Below, piece after piece: positions 36,583 through 49,800 of a DNA stretch of 64,000 nt. The position numbers and the translations under genes were made by a program. The notes below the pieces were generated by a model, which was not told the DNA's origin, ran no database searches, and worked only from the letters and a program-made list of their open reading frames with translations. The stretch is from assembly GCA_015698045.1 (NCBI GenBank), contig BLAL01000257.1, forward strand, positions 248,001 through 312,000, read 5' to 3'. Source of the DNA: Rhizophagus clarus (Eukaryota; Glomeromycota; Glomeromycetes; Glomerales; Glomeraceae). Every line of letters starts with the position of its first letter. The first letter of the stretch is position 1.

Positions 36583-37265
36583 TGTTATATTTATTGGTAG
36601 GGTTGGATCGGTCTTAGCAAAGACTAGTCCTGTATCAGTCTTGGGACCGGTCCTCACAGTCTTCAGTCCAAGATTTGAGGACCGGTCCAGACTGGAGACC
36701 GATCCATATAATTTTTTAGATCCAATAAAATAATTGCTAGAATGGCGGGTTTCAATTTTTTTTATGAAATAATGATGTTTCGGCTCTTTTGTTATATTAC
36801 TTTACAGTGGCTCACAAAAATAACGCATCATTTAAAAATTAATTTTTAATCACATATATTGATATCAAAATTAAAGCCAATCAAAATAAAATTTAAAATG
36901 TAGATTATTTAATACGTAAACTACCAGAATATGCTAAAATTTAATGTAAATCAATTGGTTAATTTTTTATGTACATCACATTTCATCAAAAACTGGAATG
37001 CATTACTTTTGTGGTTTTTATATTTTTTAATAAATTTAGCATTTTACAAAAAATTAATTATATGTTTTATTATAAATTAAATAATAGATAAATATTAAAT
37101 GTTCCAAATTATTAAAAAAAAGTATTATTTTAATAGTTTATTAATTAATTTTATTTAAATAGTATATTTAGTAATTATTGTATTAATATATATAAAATTA
37201 TAAGATTAATACTAACAGCTAATATAATTATAAAATATAAAAAAAATATGTATATTTTATAATAA

Positions 37266-38010
37266 AATTATTATAATTTTTTAATAAGCGAATTTTTTAA
37301 AAAAATTTCACAATGATCAGATTCGTAGATCAGAAATAATTAATTGTTAAAGATTATTATTTTATATATAAAAAATGATTTACTAAATAACTCCGCACCC
37401 AGTGATTATAGAAAGATAAAATATAGCTAGTCAGATTCGTCTCATCGAGACGATTCCAACAGTAGTTGTTTCACGATTCTAGGTGCGATGTAGCACAAGT
37501 TACATATGAAACATTACTGTACTGCATCATATATAATATAGTTTACTGTGCCACATATGCATTTTAAACTCTATCGCCTTATCTATCAAGCCAAAAAATA
37601 TGATACAACTACCATTAGAATCGTCTCATTGAGACGATTCTAATTCTAATGAGCTATAATTCAGCTTTCCACGATCACTGGATGAGGGGATAGATATCAA
37701 AACGTCTATGTGGCACAGTAAACTATATTATATATGATGCAGTACAGTAATGTTTCATATGTAACTCGTTCTACATCACACCTAGAATCGTGAAACAACT
37801 ACCGTTGGAATCGTCTTGATGAGACGAATCTGACTAGCTATATTTTATCTTTCTGTAATCACTGGGTGCGGAGTATTTAGTAAAACATTTTTTTATATAT
37901 AAAATAATAATTATTATTAATCTTTAACAATTAAATTATTTCTGATCTACGAATCTGATCATTGTGAAATTTTTTTTAAAAAATTCGCTTATTAAAAAAT
38001 TATAATAATT
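37266..38010. repeat. foldback element with about 300-bp arms
   Basis: It starts exactly where the left TIR of the mariner-type element ends. The arms 37266-37560 and about 37700-38010 are inverted copies, sharing TTTTTTAATAAGCGAATTTT, CTCCGCACCCAGTGATTA and the hairpin GTCTCATCGAGACGATTC. The loop (about 37600-37680) contains one more GAATCGTCTCATTGAGACGATTC palindrome. No coding content. Confidence 0.8.
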
Positions 38011-38606
38011 TAACAATAATTAAATTTTAGTTGGAAAAAACCGACTAGGTCTAATGCAATTATGGTAATATATTAGCCTTATTGAGCAATTTGTATAACA
38101 CAAAAATGCAGATCATTGCCTTCCAATATACAGAAAAGGAAGGATTTTCACAAACCATTTTTATAATAATTATTCAATTATTAAATTAACAATTATTAAT
38201 TATTAATTATCAATTATTAAATTAACAATTATTAATTATCAATTATTAAATTAACTATTAACTAATATCTGTTATCTGTTATTTAATATCTAATATCTAT
38301 TTAATTGTTCCCCTTCAGTTTTTTATCAGTACAGAGGTTCTTTAAATATGTTTTTTATTGAGGGAGAAAAAAAGGGATTTTTTTTATGGCAAAAAAAAAA
38401 ATAAATAAAATTCGGTAATTTCCATGATCAACATTATACATTTTATACGGATTAAAAAAAAATTTGTCAGCTAATCAGATGATCAACACTACGCAATAAA
38501 TTTTTTTTTGTTTTCAATCAGATGATCAGCATTACGCCAATTTTTTTCTAAAAAAGTATTAGTTAATTTGATAAAAAATCGGTAAAATCTGGCATTCATT
38601 AAACAT
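38011..38606. repeat. AT spacer with ATTAATTATTAAATTAAC minisatellite
   Basis: From about 38165 to 38290 an imperfect tandem array of CAATTATTAAATTAACAATT words; otherwise AT-rich spacer without genes. Confidence 0.6.
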
Positions 38607-38914
38607 CAGTGTTCAGAAATGACCTTGTCATTTGACCATTCAAATGATTTAGCTAATCATTTGTCATTATTCATAATCCTTTGTCATTTGGTCATTTCAG
38701 TCATTTGATTTTGGATGGTTAATATTCTTATCATATGATTCAATCAAAAATAAAAAAAAAATAAAGTAAAACATAATGCAGGCCAGAACTATAGTACCAG
38801 CCAACATTACATTCAAATGACTCAGGTCATTTGTCATTTGAGCAATGAAATGACACGTCATTTGTCATTTGTCATTTGAATCATTTGTCATTTCAAGTCA
38901 TTGTCTGAACACTG
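38607..38914. mobile_element. 308-bp hAT-type MITE with 8-bp TSD
   Basis: The ends are CAGTGTTCAGAAATGACC and the complementary TCTGAACACTG, flanked by exact 8-bp TSDs TTAAACAT (38599-38606, 38915-38922). Both halves are filled with TCATTTGTCATTTGA repeats, a dense cluster of about a dozen TCATTTG words. The AGTGTTCAGA core is shared with the MITE at 8019-8609. Confidence 0.88.
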
Positions 38915-39479
38915 TTAAACATTGGTAAAAAAAAATTACGTGATTATTTTTTTTATATATTTGGCCTTTAGTTTTTTAACCTAAAATAATTAAGTATTAA
39001 TCAACAATTAATTTGCCAAATTTTTTGTTCCTAATCTAAAAAAGTGTTAGATAATTGATATATAGTGAAAAAATTACACAACTAATTGTTTTTTCTTTAA
39101 AATAAATTGAAAAAAATATTATTGATTAGCTATTAGTACTGCATTATCAAAAAAAATTTTGGTCCGCAGATCTGCCCAGTTCTGCGGAGTCCATTTCTGC
39201 GCAAATCTGAGGATATGCCGATGCGCATCAAAGAAAAATTTCATGAATTTCTGCGCAAATCTGCAAATACGAAAAAACCTGCAAAATTTTTCAAAAATAA
39301 ATCTGCGAAATTTTTCAAAATAACAAATTTAATTATTATTTTAATGTTAACTAATATCAATTAATTTATTTCATTAAAAAAAAGTATTTGCAAATTTAGA
39401 AGTACATTTAATACAAATCTACACTATTTCACTAAATATACTAAATTAAAGTTCCCTTCCTTCCTTTCTTTCTTTACTT

Positions 39480-41160
39480 TACTGCAAAATCATGTTGTTA
39501 ATAGTTTGGACATTGTTCCAGTTGGTTCGATTCCAATAAACAACTTTTAACGCGCCAAAATGTGAAATATTAGTACTTCAAAAGAAAACTGTAAACCTAC
39601 AATAAAAAAAAGTGAACTGTTAGTTAACATTTCATTTAAATAAAAAAATGAAATAATTTCGAAGCTTACTTTCAAAATTTCATTCTGGGAAGCTTCCAGA
39701 AATCGTGAACCTACAAAACAATAGAAACGAAAGTTAGTCACATTTCACAAAAATAAGAAAAAAAAATTTGATTGTTTTTATCTTTGAAATTTTGCCTTAG
39801 TTAGACCTACAAAAAAAACAAGATGATTAGCGAAACGTCTTGTTTAAACAAAAAATAAAAAAAATAGAATTTTGATGTTTACCTTCGAAATTCCATCCAG
39901 TAACCGATCAGAAAACTGTAGGCCTACAAAATAAAAATGAAACATTAATTTATGTTTTAAAAATATTCTGAAGGTATTGATTTATTTATTTTCAAAATTA
40001 CATCCATGAGGCGACTGTAAAGTCGCAAACCTACACAAAAGAACATAAAATGAAACGTTAGTTGACGTCTCGTTTAAACAAAAATAAAAAAATAAAAGAA
40101 TTTCGAAGGTTACCTTCGAAATTTCATCCATTAGACGTTCAGAAACCTTGAACCTAAAAAAATAAAAGAAAATCAAAATGTTAGTTAGCGTTTCGTTCAA
40201 AAAAAAAGAAAATTTTAATTTTTAATTTTTTTCAAAGGTAAAATTCCTTCAGGATTATGCGTTATTACGTCCAGGAAGCATCCAGAAGCTGCAAACCTAC
40301 AAAATAAAAAATGAAAGGTTAGCTAAGTGTTCTACAAAACAATAAAATCGAAACGTTAATGTTAACGTTTCGTTCAAAAAAAACAAATTGAATTTTCAAA
40401 GGTAAATACCTTCGAAGTCCGATATCCCATTCGGAAAGCATCTGTGAAACCACAATCTATAAAAAGAAAGCCGAAACAGCAGTGACGTTTTTTTACGAAA
40501 AAAAAATAAAATTTCAAAGAAACCTCGAAGAATACCTTTGAAGTTCCGTGAAATTCCAGACCTATAAAAAAAATAAAGCGAAACGTTAGTAATGTTTGTT
40601 AAATAAAACAAAAATTTTAATCGAAAGCTTACCTTCGAATATGTCTGGACCCAAAAAAAAGATAAAAAAATGAACATCAGTAACGTTCGTTAAATAAAAC
40701 AATTTTTTTGAAGTTTTTTCACCTTCGAAATACTCAGAACTGCCTCGACATGAAAGTTCTGGAACTAAAAAAAAGAAACCGAACGTTAGTTATATTCGTT
40801 GAAGTAAAAATAAAAAAAAATGATTCTTTCGAAGTTACCATCGAATGGAGTCCTTGACCCAATGTTTAAGTTTTTAATAGAAAATACGAAGGGAAGGGAA
40901 AAGAAAAAGGAAAGAGTGAAGGGAAAGGAAAGGAGGAATGGGAAAGGGGAGTCTGGAACTTGTCCTAGACTTCAAAAATTGCTTTTTTTTTTATTTAATG
41001 AACGTTAATAGCGTTCATTTTTCAATTTTTTTTAAGGTAGATTACCTTCGAATAAAGTCAAGCTGCAGTGTCTAGGATGAGTTCAGAGGACATTTGAACC
41101 CTAAAATTAATGTTCATTAAATATTTAAAATGTTTTTTCGAAGGTTTATACCTTCGAAAT
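39480..41160 (-). other. micro-exon array B, about 14 intron-like units
   Basis: Minus-strand units of about 90-130 bp repeat the same order: exon-like 35-45 nt, a donor often inside GAAGGTAACCTTCGAA, an A/T-rich stretch, a GAAACGTTAACTAACGTTTC-like palindrome, and an acceptor such as TTTTTGTGTAG. Example: exon 40114-40153 lies between TTTTTTAG and GTAACC. Several exons share the peptide pattern Phe-x-x-Ser-x-x-(Leu/Met)-Asp-x-Ile-Ser-Lys in one frame, so they look duplicated from one another. The upstream side (40880-40960) is a purine-rich block on the plus strand, i.e. a polypyrimidine leader, as in arrays A and D. No known domain. Confidence 0.55.
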
Positions 41161-43173
41161 GAGAGAAAAGTAGTTTTGTTAAAAAGATTATTTTTCGAAA
41201 AAAAATAAAATTTTTTTTGATTATCAAAATATGCAGATTATCATTACACGAATTTAAAGAAATTTAGTTTGAAGTTTGACGAGCTTAACTATTCCATTGA
41301 ACTAAGCCTAAGAAAAATACCAATTATTTTTCTTTGGTAATTTTTTCACGACACCATTTAAAGAAACAAATTTTCTAAAGTGTTGCAAAAAAAAAACTAC
41401 TTTTCAAAAGGTATTATCTATTATGTAGAAAATGCAGTTATTTAAAATTTTGTATGTAAAAAAAAAATATATTTTTTTTTAAAAAAGAATCTCTTTAAAA
41501 AAGTTTTATTAAAGTTTGAAATAAATTAGAGATTAGAAAGTTTATGTGCAAAGTTTATCAAATAAAAAAAAAAATTTCTTTGCAAAAAAAAAAAATTTTA
41601 AAGTTTAAAAAAAAGTTTAATGGTATATCGATCAAAACTGAAAGTAAAATGTTATACTTGAAAATCTTCAAAGATTTTGTGCAGCAATCTCTAAAATTGC
41701 AGATTGTTAAAGATTTTTATAAAAAAAATTGTTGAAAAAACATGAAAAGCTGTATCTGTAATATTGTGCAGATTTTTATCAAAATTGCATAAAAAAAAAG
41801 CGGCAATCTGCTAAAATTGCAGATCACTGCAGATCTGAACTGATATAACTTTCCCGATGATAAGACAAACTGAATTATAGTCAATTATCTTTAACATTTA
41901 TTTTGTTCATAATGAAAAAAATTTTTCTAACTAGTAAAATATAAATTGCTAGCATCAATGAAGACTATACTAAAATAAAATAATTATTATAAATTAAAAA
42001 TTAGTAAACAAAAAAGATGATATAAATTTGTTTATTTAATTAACCTAATTTTTTAAGATTTTTTTAGTCATTATCATTTATTAGATAACAAAAATATATA
42101 ATCTTGCTATGGTTTATGCAAAATTATTTTTTCTAAAAAAAATTTCATTCTTCTTTTTATAGTATAAATTGGCTAATTAATTTGATAGTAAAAAAAATCA
42201 TTGTACAATATTACAATAGCAATAGTATATTAATATCACATTAATATTAATTAAAATTAAAAATTCCGAAGTTTTGATTACTGGTATACCATTTTATATT
42301 ATTGATTTATTGATATTTAGTGAATCAAATTTCACAATTTTTTTCGCAATGACATAAAAAATTAATTTACTATTATTATATATTTATTACATAATTATAT
42401 TTCTAAAAATCTGTTTAATTCGCCATATTGTCAACTTTAGCTTAATTTTCCAAAAAAAGTCTACAATCCTAGTAATATTTATGCTTCAAATATAAATTTT
42501 ATATTGTTAGATTCATATTATTAGGATAAATTAAACAGTATAAAAACCTCTAAAATGTAATTGTTGGATTTTTAAATTTTGTAATTTATATAAGCTTACA
42601 TTTGAAATTGTATAATATATAGTAAAATTTGAACTTGTATGCCAATTTTGTATAAAGCTTTTAGTAAAATTAAATGTTTAAAACTTTTGAGTCTAGACTC
42701 AGTTGTATTTGTATTTGTATTATCTGGGTCCTCATATAATATACATATTATATTAGAAGCTTTCAAGATAGTTCAAATAATTTATCTCAGAAAATGTATT
42801 GAATGCACCTCACATTGTTGGTTACAAAGAATGCAAAGAAAAGGTTTATCTCACCTTAAGCAGGTGTAAATCTTGGAATGATGTAGATGTAAAAACTTTT
42901 ATCTCTTCAACTGGATGTATTTTCAGTGGGTCAGAGAATTATAGTAAAATTGAATATGCGAGGCTATAAAAGAAATATCAAGTAATGGGCTACCTATTTA
43001 AAGTGTTGGAATAAAATTCTACTTAAATTCCATCTACAATAATTTCTTCTCCTATAAATTTATCTAATTTGTTTAGTACAGTATTAAATTAGAGATTCCA
43101 CCGCACCATTAAGCATTAATGTTCAATGCAACAAGTGGGAGGACGAAGTCCCCCAACATGTAGCAAACCCTAG
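41161..43173. other. AT-rich interior of the mariner-type element, no gene assigned
   Basis: Poly-A/T runs and a CTGCAGATC-rich stretch (about 41740-41850) resembling 39160-39270, perhaps the ends of another element enclosing array B. A 76-codon frame at 42639-42869 with three Cys has no recognised relative. Confidence 0.35.
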
Positions 43174-44436
43174 TTTATTATAAAATATACATATTTTTTT
43201 TATATTTTATAATTATATTAATATTAATCTTATAATTTTATGATATTAATACAATAATTACTAAATATACTATTTAAATAAAATTAATTAATAAACTATT
43301 AAAATAATATTTTTTTTAATAATTTGGAACATTTAATATTTATCTATTATTGTAATTTATAATAAAACATATAATTAATTTTTTGTAAAATGCTAAATTT
43401 ATTAAAAAATATAAAAACCACAAAAGTAATGCATCCCATTTTTTGATGAAACGTGATGTACATAAAAAATTAACCAATTGATTTACATTAAATTTTAGCA
43501 TATTCTGGTAGTTTACATATTAAATAATCTATATTTTAAATTTTATTTTAATTGGCTTTAATTTTGATATCAATACATATGATTAAAAATTAATTTTTAA
43601 ATGATGCGTTATTTTTGTGAGCCACTGTATGTAAAAATGCACAAATGACATTTTTTTAAATCTACTTTATGAAAAAAATGTTGAAATGGCATTTTTTTAC
43701 AAATTATATATGAAAAAATACCAGTTTGGCATTGTTTTTCTTATTATTTATAAATGAAAAATGTTAAAATAATGGCAGGTTTTTCATTTTATTTTATAAA
43801 AAACATCGAAATGGTATTTCATTTTTTTTTCATTTTACTTTATAAAAGATGCAGAAATATTTATTTATAAAAAAGCGCTTCTGGAAGGATATTTTTTTCT
43901 AAAAAATGCTGTTTAATCATTTTTTTCATATTGCCTTATTTTTTCATAAAATAGTATAGAAAAATGCTGTTTTCTTCTTTTTTATGTCATTTTAACTCTT
44001 TTTCATATTAATCACCAATCTGGTTAAAATTGGCACTATTTACATATATAAAATCAGGGTTAAATTTACCAATTTAACGCTAATATACAAACTTCCAAAA
44101 ATGATATTCTATGAATGATGCACAAACTTTAAATAATTGGCACATGATATACTAATAAAATACCTGAAAAAAGAATCTGTAAAAAAAATTTATACGTTTC
44201 TATGTAAAATAATGACTTTACTATACACGCACGTCAGTTTTACACTTTGAAAAAATAGTATTTCATTATTTTACTGTACTTTATTATATTATTTATGTAA
44301 AAACAAATATAAATTGGTTTTTTAACTTGCCTTACAAAAAAAGAATGTCCAGAAAATGTCTACGAAAATGTCTGGAAATTGTCCATGTGCTTCAAAAATT
44401 GTTATGAAAATGTCTGGGAAATTGATCTATTTTGCT

Positions 44437-46258
44437 AAGGTTTCACAAAAAATCCGATTCGATTAAATCTGATCTGGATCTGATCTGGTCGGATCCAGTT
44501 CAGATTATAATATTATAATCTGCAGATCGGATTTAGATTCCAAATTTGAATCTGAAGTTCGGATTCAGATTTGAAATTGTATAATCTGGATCTGTTGGAT
44601 TGAATCTGGATCAGATCTGCCAGATCCAGATTGGATCATAAGATCCGTTCATCCAAGGCGTTTTTATTTATAAAATAAAAGAAAATGCCAGAACAGAACT
44701 GCAACCTATTAAACACGCCAAAACGGCGTTATTTCGCATTACTTTATTCAAAAAAAATGCTGAAATCGGCATTTTTTTTGAATAAGCCTGTTTTTTAATA
44801 GAAAAAACACTAAATTGTTTTTTAAATAAACAATTTAGAAAAAATGTTAAATCATTTTATTTTATTAAACGATTTTTAAAAGAAACGTTAAAATCGTTTC
44901 TTATTTATTAAACAATTTTTAAAAGAAACGTTAAAATCATTTCTTATTTATTAAACGATTTTTAAAAGAAACGTTAAAATCGTTTTTTGTTTATTAAAAC
45001 GATTTTTAAAAGAAATGTTAAAATTGTTTTTTTATTAACTGATTTTTAAAAAAAACATTAAAATTCATTTTTTTATTAAAACAATTTTTTAAAAAAAATA
45101 AAATCGTTTTTTTTATTAAACGATTTTAAAAAAGCGTAAAATCATTCTTTTTTATTAAAACGATTTAAAAAAAAAAGTTAAAAATCGTTTTTTCATTAAA
45201 ACGATGTTTAAAAAAAAATGGTAAAATCGTTTTTCATTAAAACAATTTTTTTAAAAACAACGTTAAAAATCATTTTTTTTATTAATAAAACGATTTAAAA
45301 AAAAAATGTAAAATCATTTTTTTTTCGTTAACACGATTTTTTAAAAAAAACGTAAAATCATTTTTGTTTTCATTAAAACGATTTTAAAAACAACGTTAAA
45401 AATCATTTTTTTCATTAATAAAACGATTTAAAAAAAAAACGTAAAATCATTTTTTTTTCGTTAACACGATTTTTTAAAAAAAATGTAAAATCATTTTTGT
45501 TTTCATTAAAACGATTTAAAAAAAAACGTTAAAAATCATTTTTTTTTCATTAATTAAAACGATTTAAAAAAAATAATGTAAAATCGTTTTTCATTAAAAC
45601 GATTTTAAAAAAAAGTTTAAAATCGTTTTTGATTAATTAAACGATTTTTTTAAACAATTTTTTTAAAAAAAAATGGTAAAAATCGTTTTTTTCTTTCCAT
45701 TAAAACAATTTTAAAAAAAAACGTAAAATCATTTTTTTTTATTAAAACGGATTTAAAAAAAAACGTTAAAATCATTTTTGATCAAATGATTTTTTTAAAA
45801 AAAAACTTTAAAAATCGTTTTTTTTTCATTAATTAAAACAATTTAAAAAAAAAACGTTAAAAATCGTTTTTTCATTAAAACGATTTTAAAAAAAAAACGT
45901 AAAATCATTGTTTCATTAGAACGATTTTTTAAAAAAAAAACGTAAAATCATTTTTTTTTTAATAAACGATTTTAAAAAAATGGTAATTATCATTTTTTTT
46001 ATTAAAACGATTTTTAAAAAAAATGTTAAAATCATTTATTTTAAATCTGAATTTGGTCAGATTTGGATCAGATTTGGATCAGATTCAGATCAAACTCAAA
46101 TAGGATCCAGATTTTAAATTTGGGCCCACAGATCGGATTCGAATTTCAAATATATATCCGAATCTCAGATCCAGATTTGAAATTGATAGATCTGGATCTA
46201 TCGGATCAGATTTAAATCTGATAAAATCCGATCTGATCTGATCCGTGCAGAACCCTAT
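44437..46258. mobile_element. 1.8-kb element with 8-bp TSD and minisatellite core
   Basis: An exact 8-bp TSD ATTTTGCT (44429-44436, 46259-46266) flanks AAGGTTTCAC at the left and, on the complement, ATAGGGTTCTGCAC at the right. The outer 200 bp on both sides are packed with GGATCAGATCTGGATC-type words. The middle is the minisatellite at 44790-46040. No coding sequence. Confidence 0.75.
44790..46040. repeat. minisatellite of about 42-bp palindromic units, roughly 28 copies
   Basis: Each unit reads approximately TTTTTTATTAAAACGATTTT then AAAAAACGTTAAAATCG, so the array alternates CGATTTTAAAA and TTTTAAAATCG and could fold into many small hairpins. Copies diverge by single-base changes and A/T-tract length. 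Confidence 0.85.
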
Positions 46259-46309
46259 ATTTTGCTGTCTGGAATTGTTTGCATGCCCAGTTTTTTTTAT
46301 ACATGAAAT

Positions 46310-46435
46310 TTTTCGGACAAATTCTAGACAAATAAACCCAACAAATTCTGGACATAAAATATTCCAGACATATTCTGGACAAATAAACCAAACAAATTCC
46401 AGACATAAAATATTCCAGACATATTCTAGACAATG
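46310..46435. repeat. 51-bp tandem repeat, two to three copies
   Basis: Units contain ATTCTGGACAAATAAACC and TTCCAGACATAAAATATT. GTCTGG/CCAGAC words also occur at 44350-44430 and 46620-46790, on both sides of the nested element, so they belong to its host sequence, possibly yet another element with CCAGA-rich ends. Confidence 0.7.
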
Positions 46436-46802
46436 TTTCTAAGAATATAAAATTTTAAATTTTAAAAAAATGCAAAAAGCACAAAACTGATATTTATAAC
46501 CACCCCCTGACGTAATAAGTAAAATTGATGAGCAGCCAAAAATGCTATCTATAATATTAATTTAAACTTTGGTTAATCATGTAGAAAGTGATAAACTCCT
46601 GCTGATCATCTGGGATAAAATTGGATTGTTCAGAATTCTTAAAAATTCCAGACAAATATGAACCTGGACATATTCTGAACATCTGAAAACGCGTACATTT
46701 TGGAACATTTTTCAGATTTACCAAACATCTGGAAATTGTCTGTTTATTTTCTGGATAATTTCAGCATGAATTCTGGATGTATTTTTTTCGTAGGGTTGGT
46801 TC

Positions 46803-49800
46803 TCAAGACTTTCTCACATTCAAAGTATGTTCTGCTACTTCAATTGCTTGAAACGCCATTGCATGTTTCCAAACTTGTGAAAAAGAAGCAATCCAATTTG
46901 TAATAATGGATTCTTTCGGTATATCCTCCTCTTCTATTTCTTCTTCTTGTACTCATTGCATAAGCTCACTTCGCATCTATGCAGCTGATATTTTCTTTCC
47001 TGGATTAGCAGTCCCTGCATGAAACATTGTCTTAAGAAGTTGTTTGATATGTATAGGAATTCGTTTCACTGATTCTCTAATTTTTTGGTGTTGCTGCAAT
47101 GCCCAACCGGAAATAAAAACTTCCCAACTAAATAATAATAATTGCTGGTGAGTAAACTTATAAATTGTATCCAATTTCTATTATGAATTACCATACTCTT
47201 TACATTCTAAATTTTCTTCTGCTTCACTTGTTATATTCATATATTCCTGTATTATAATAAATTTTGTAATTTATTTATCAGTTGAAATCATTATATTTCT
47301 AACTTACTAATTTATTTGTCAATTCTTCTAAATTTTCATCAATAGTGTCTATATGAATATTATGCAAGAATAGGATTTTAGGTTTTTTGATTATCAAATA
47401 TTTGAATATTGATGTATAGAATATTTTGTTACCTTGATGATCAATCCTTGGTATGATTTATGATTTTGAGGGATTTGAATGTGTTGAAATAATAGGATTA
47501 AGCTCAGTAATTGTTTGATTTTTGACAATTTTTTGAATTTTATTAGGAGAAAACTTATTCAACTCTCCAAATTTTGGCAAGAGGCGAGCATAAATATAGC
47601 TAGCTTCTTCACCATCATACGCCCAGGTAAATTTGTTCCAATTACAGATTCCTGCAATTGTTCCTATTTTTTGTTTTCTTGTTTTACTAATATAATTTTC
47701 TACGAATTATAAAACATATTAGTTCCTATTTCAAATCAAGTATATTATACAAAATATTACATGATATATTTGCCTTTCTCTCAGTTAGGTTGAAGATTTG
47801 CTACATGGGTACCAGATAGATTTTTAATAGCCATCCCAATATCTTTACCAGAAGCAATCTTGTAACCAAGTTTAATATACCAGTTGATAGCATGTGTGAT
47901 CTCAATGGAAAATTTTGATTATATTACAATATAAATCATGAAAAAAGGTAAAACATATTACTCACTTGAGCGTGATGTGAATCTATTGCTGTCTTTGCCT
48001 CTCCAGCTTCCAAAAAAATCCATTTTTTAACGCAAATATCATACCATCTGTATTATGATAATGTCCACCATTATCGGATATAATGGTTACAGATTTAGGT
48101 TTCCTTTTAAGTGTTTCAATTACTCCATGTAAAGAAGATGCTGTAAATCAAGCATCTTGCTTAGTGTCTCCACTCCAGTGATCAAAAGCATTGACATCAA
48201 GACCAGTATTTTGATTTTTGATATATAATAAAACAGAATGTAAAGTCCATTCCCTTTTGCCAAACCATTCATCTTTTGTTTCTCTTGCTTTTTTTGGATT
48301 AATACGCATTTTATAATCCACAATAATCAAGGCTTCATCAGAACCAAGTTGTGAAAGAGTGGCAGGTAATTGTGCATTTAGATATACTTTACAAGCATGA
48401 TGTGACATAAATGCAATCAACTTTTTTTGATATTCATCAAGATTTCTATGCAGATTTGATGGTAAATGATCTTTCAAATTTCTAAAAAAAATAAAGAGGT
48501 TTTTACAATCCATGCAAGAATTATAGTGCATTTCTTGACAATTACCAAAAGCATGTGGAAGGCAATGGGATATACAGGAGTTATGTACTGCAATTCCATC
48601 TTTCATTACATTTAATTTTTTGGAATAATCTTTTCTAAGGTAGCAACATAAATTTTGAGCAGTAGTAACCAGTTCATTCTATTATGAATAAATTGGCTAA
48701 AATTAGAAATAATGTGGATTAAAGATATTAAAATTATCAAAAACTTACCCGAAATACTAGGTTTGTAATATTGATATTTATTAACTCTTCAATATTTGCA
48801 AATACTTGGTAACCACATCAGAACAAAGTCCACCCAGATTTTTTTATATACAAAATGTTTTCCATTCAATCTTATCATGAATGATATTCTTTGCATTCCA
48901 TTGGAATATTGCTCATGGAATCAATTCCATAAAGCTTTTTTATGATCTTGTAAGTAAAGTACAGGCAATCCACTTGTGACATCAGTTTTATAAGAGCTCA
49001 TATTGACGTGTTCTTTTGTAGAAAAAAATAATTCAAATTATTGTAACTGTTCAGCAGTAAATTTTACTCAGCAAAATTTTGGTTTATCTAGTAAAGGTGC
49101 GCCATAACCATTTATTCGTACATGTTTACGTGATTTTAAAATGGTATGTTGTCCAATCTTTATAAAAATTGTTTATTTTTTAGTAAAATTACTTTGGAAT
49201 TTATTGATGCATTACAAATTATTTACACCTAAATTATCTTGTAATTCTTTATAAGTAAAGTTATCTGCAATAATTGATAACACATGATGTTTTTTATTTC
49301 AATTTCTTTTATTATCTTCTAATGCATGATTAAAGCATTGCCAAAATATTGGAGTTGAATCTTTAGTGGGTACCGGTATCTGGATTTCTTTAACAAGAAG
49401 TTTCATTTGATACAATTGAGTAAGTAAACACTTAATCTTGTTCTGGGTAGTTGGATTTTGACCAAAATTGATACTGAAAATAAAATTATTTTTGCAGAGT
49501 TTTAACAAAATACTTTTATTTTTTGATCTAAAAAAAAAAATTTATATTGGAAATTTTCAATAATACCTGTTCTTCACGCAACCAAGGTGTTACATTATTT
49601 AGCACCAGCAGCAAGAAGAAAAGCTTGCCATGCATTTATTTCTCGTGTACTGAATTGATAATTTTCAGGATATAGACTATGCAATTTACTGTTTAGTTCA
49701 ATCAGAGGACTTTCTTGTTCATTCCATTTTATAAATAACTGACGCCAATTAATATCCACAATTGTTCTTCATTTTAGATAAAAATCAAAGAGTGATTTTA

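Larger units (their letters stand above)
36805..43627. mobile_element. Tc1/mariner-type element with 0.46-kb TIRs
   Basis: It begins CAGTGGCTCACAAAAATAAC and ends with the exact complement, flanked by TA (36803-36804, 43628-43629). The TIRs extend over 36805-37265 and 43174-43627 with high identity. CAGTG ends plus TA duplication are hallmarks of Tc1/mariner/pogo. No transposase is visible in the 5.9-kb interior, which instead holds a foldback element, a hAT-type MITE, AT minisatellite and micro-exon array B. The empty target is preserved in the related MITE copy near 1484-1500. Confidence 0.88.

Noticed and set aside
39160..41850. A complete transposon bounded by CTGCAGATC-rich ends around array B
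   Set aside because: The two ends are only loosely similar and I found no target duplication, so I left it as a remark.
42639..42869. Possible Tc1/mariner transposase fragment
   Set aside because: No DDE/DDD motifs or helix-turn-helix pattern could be recognised in any frame.
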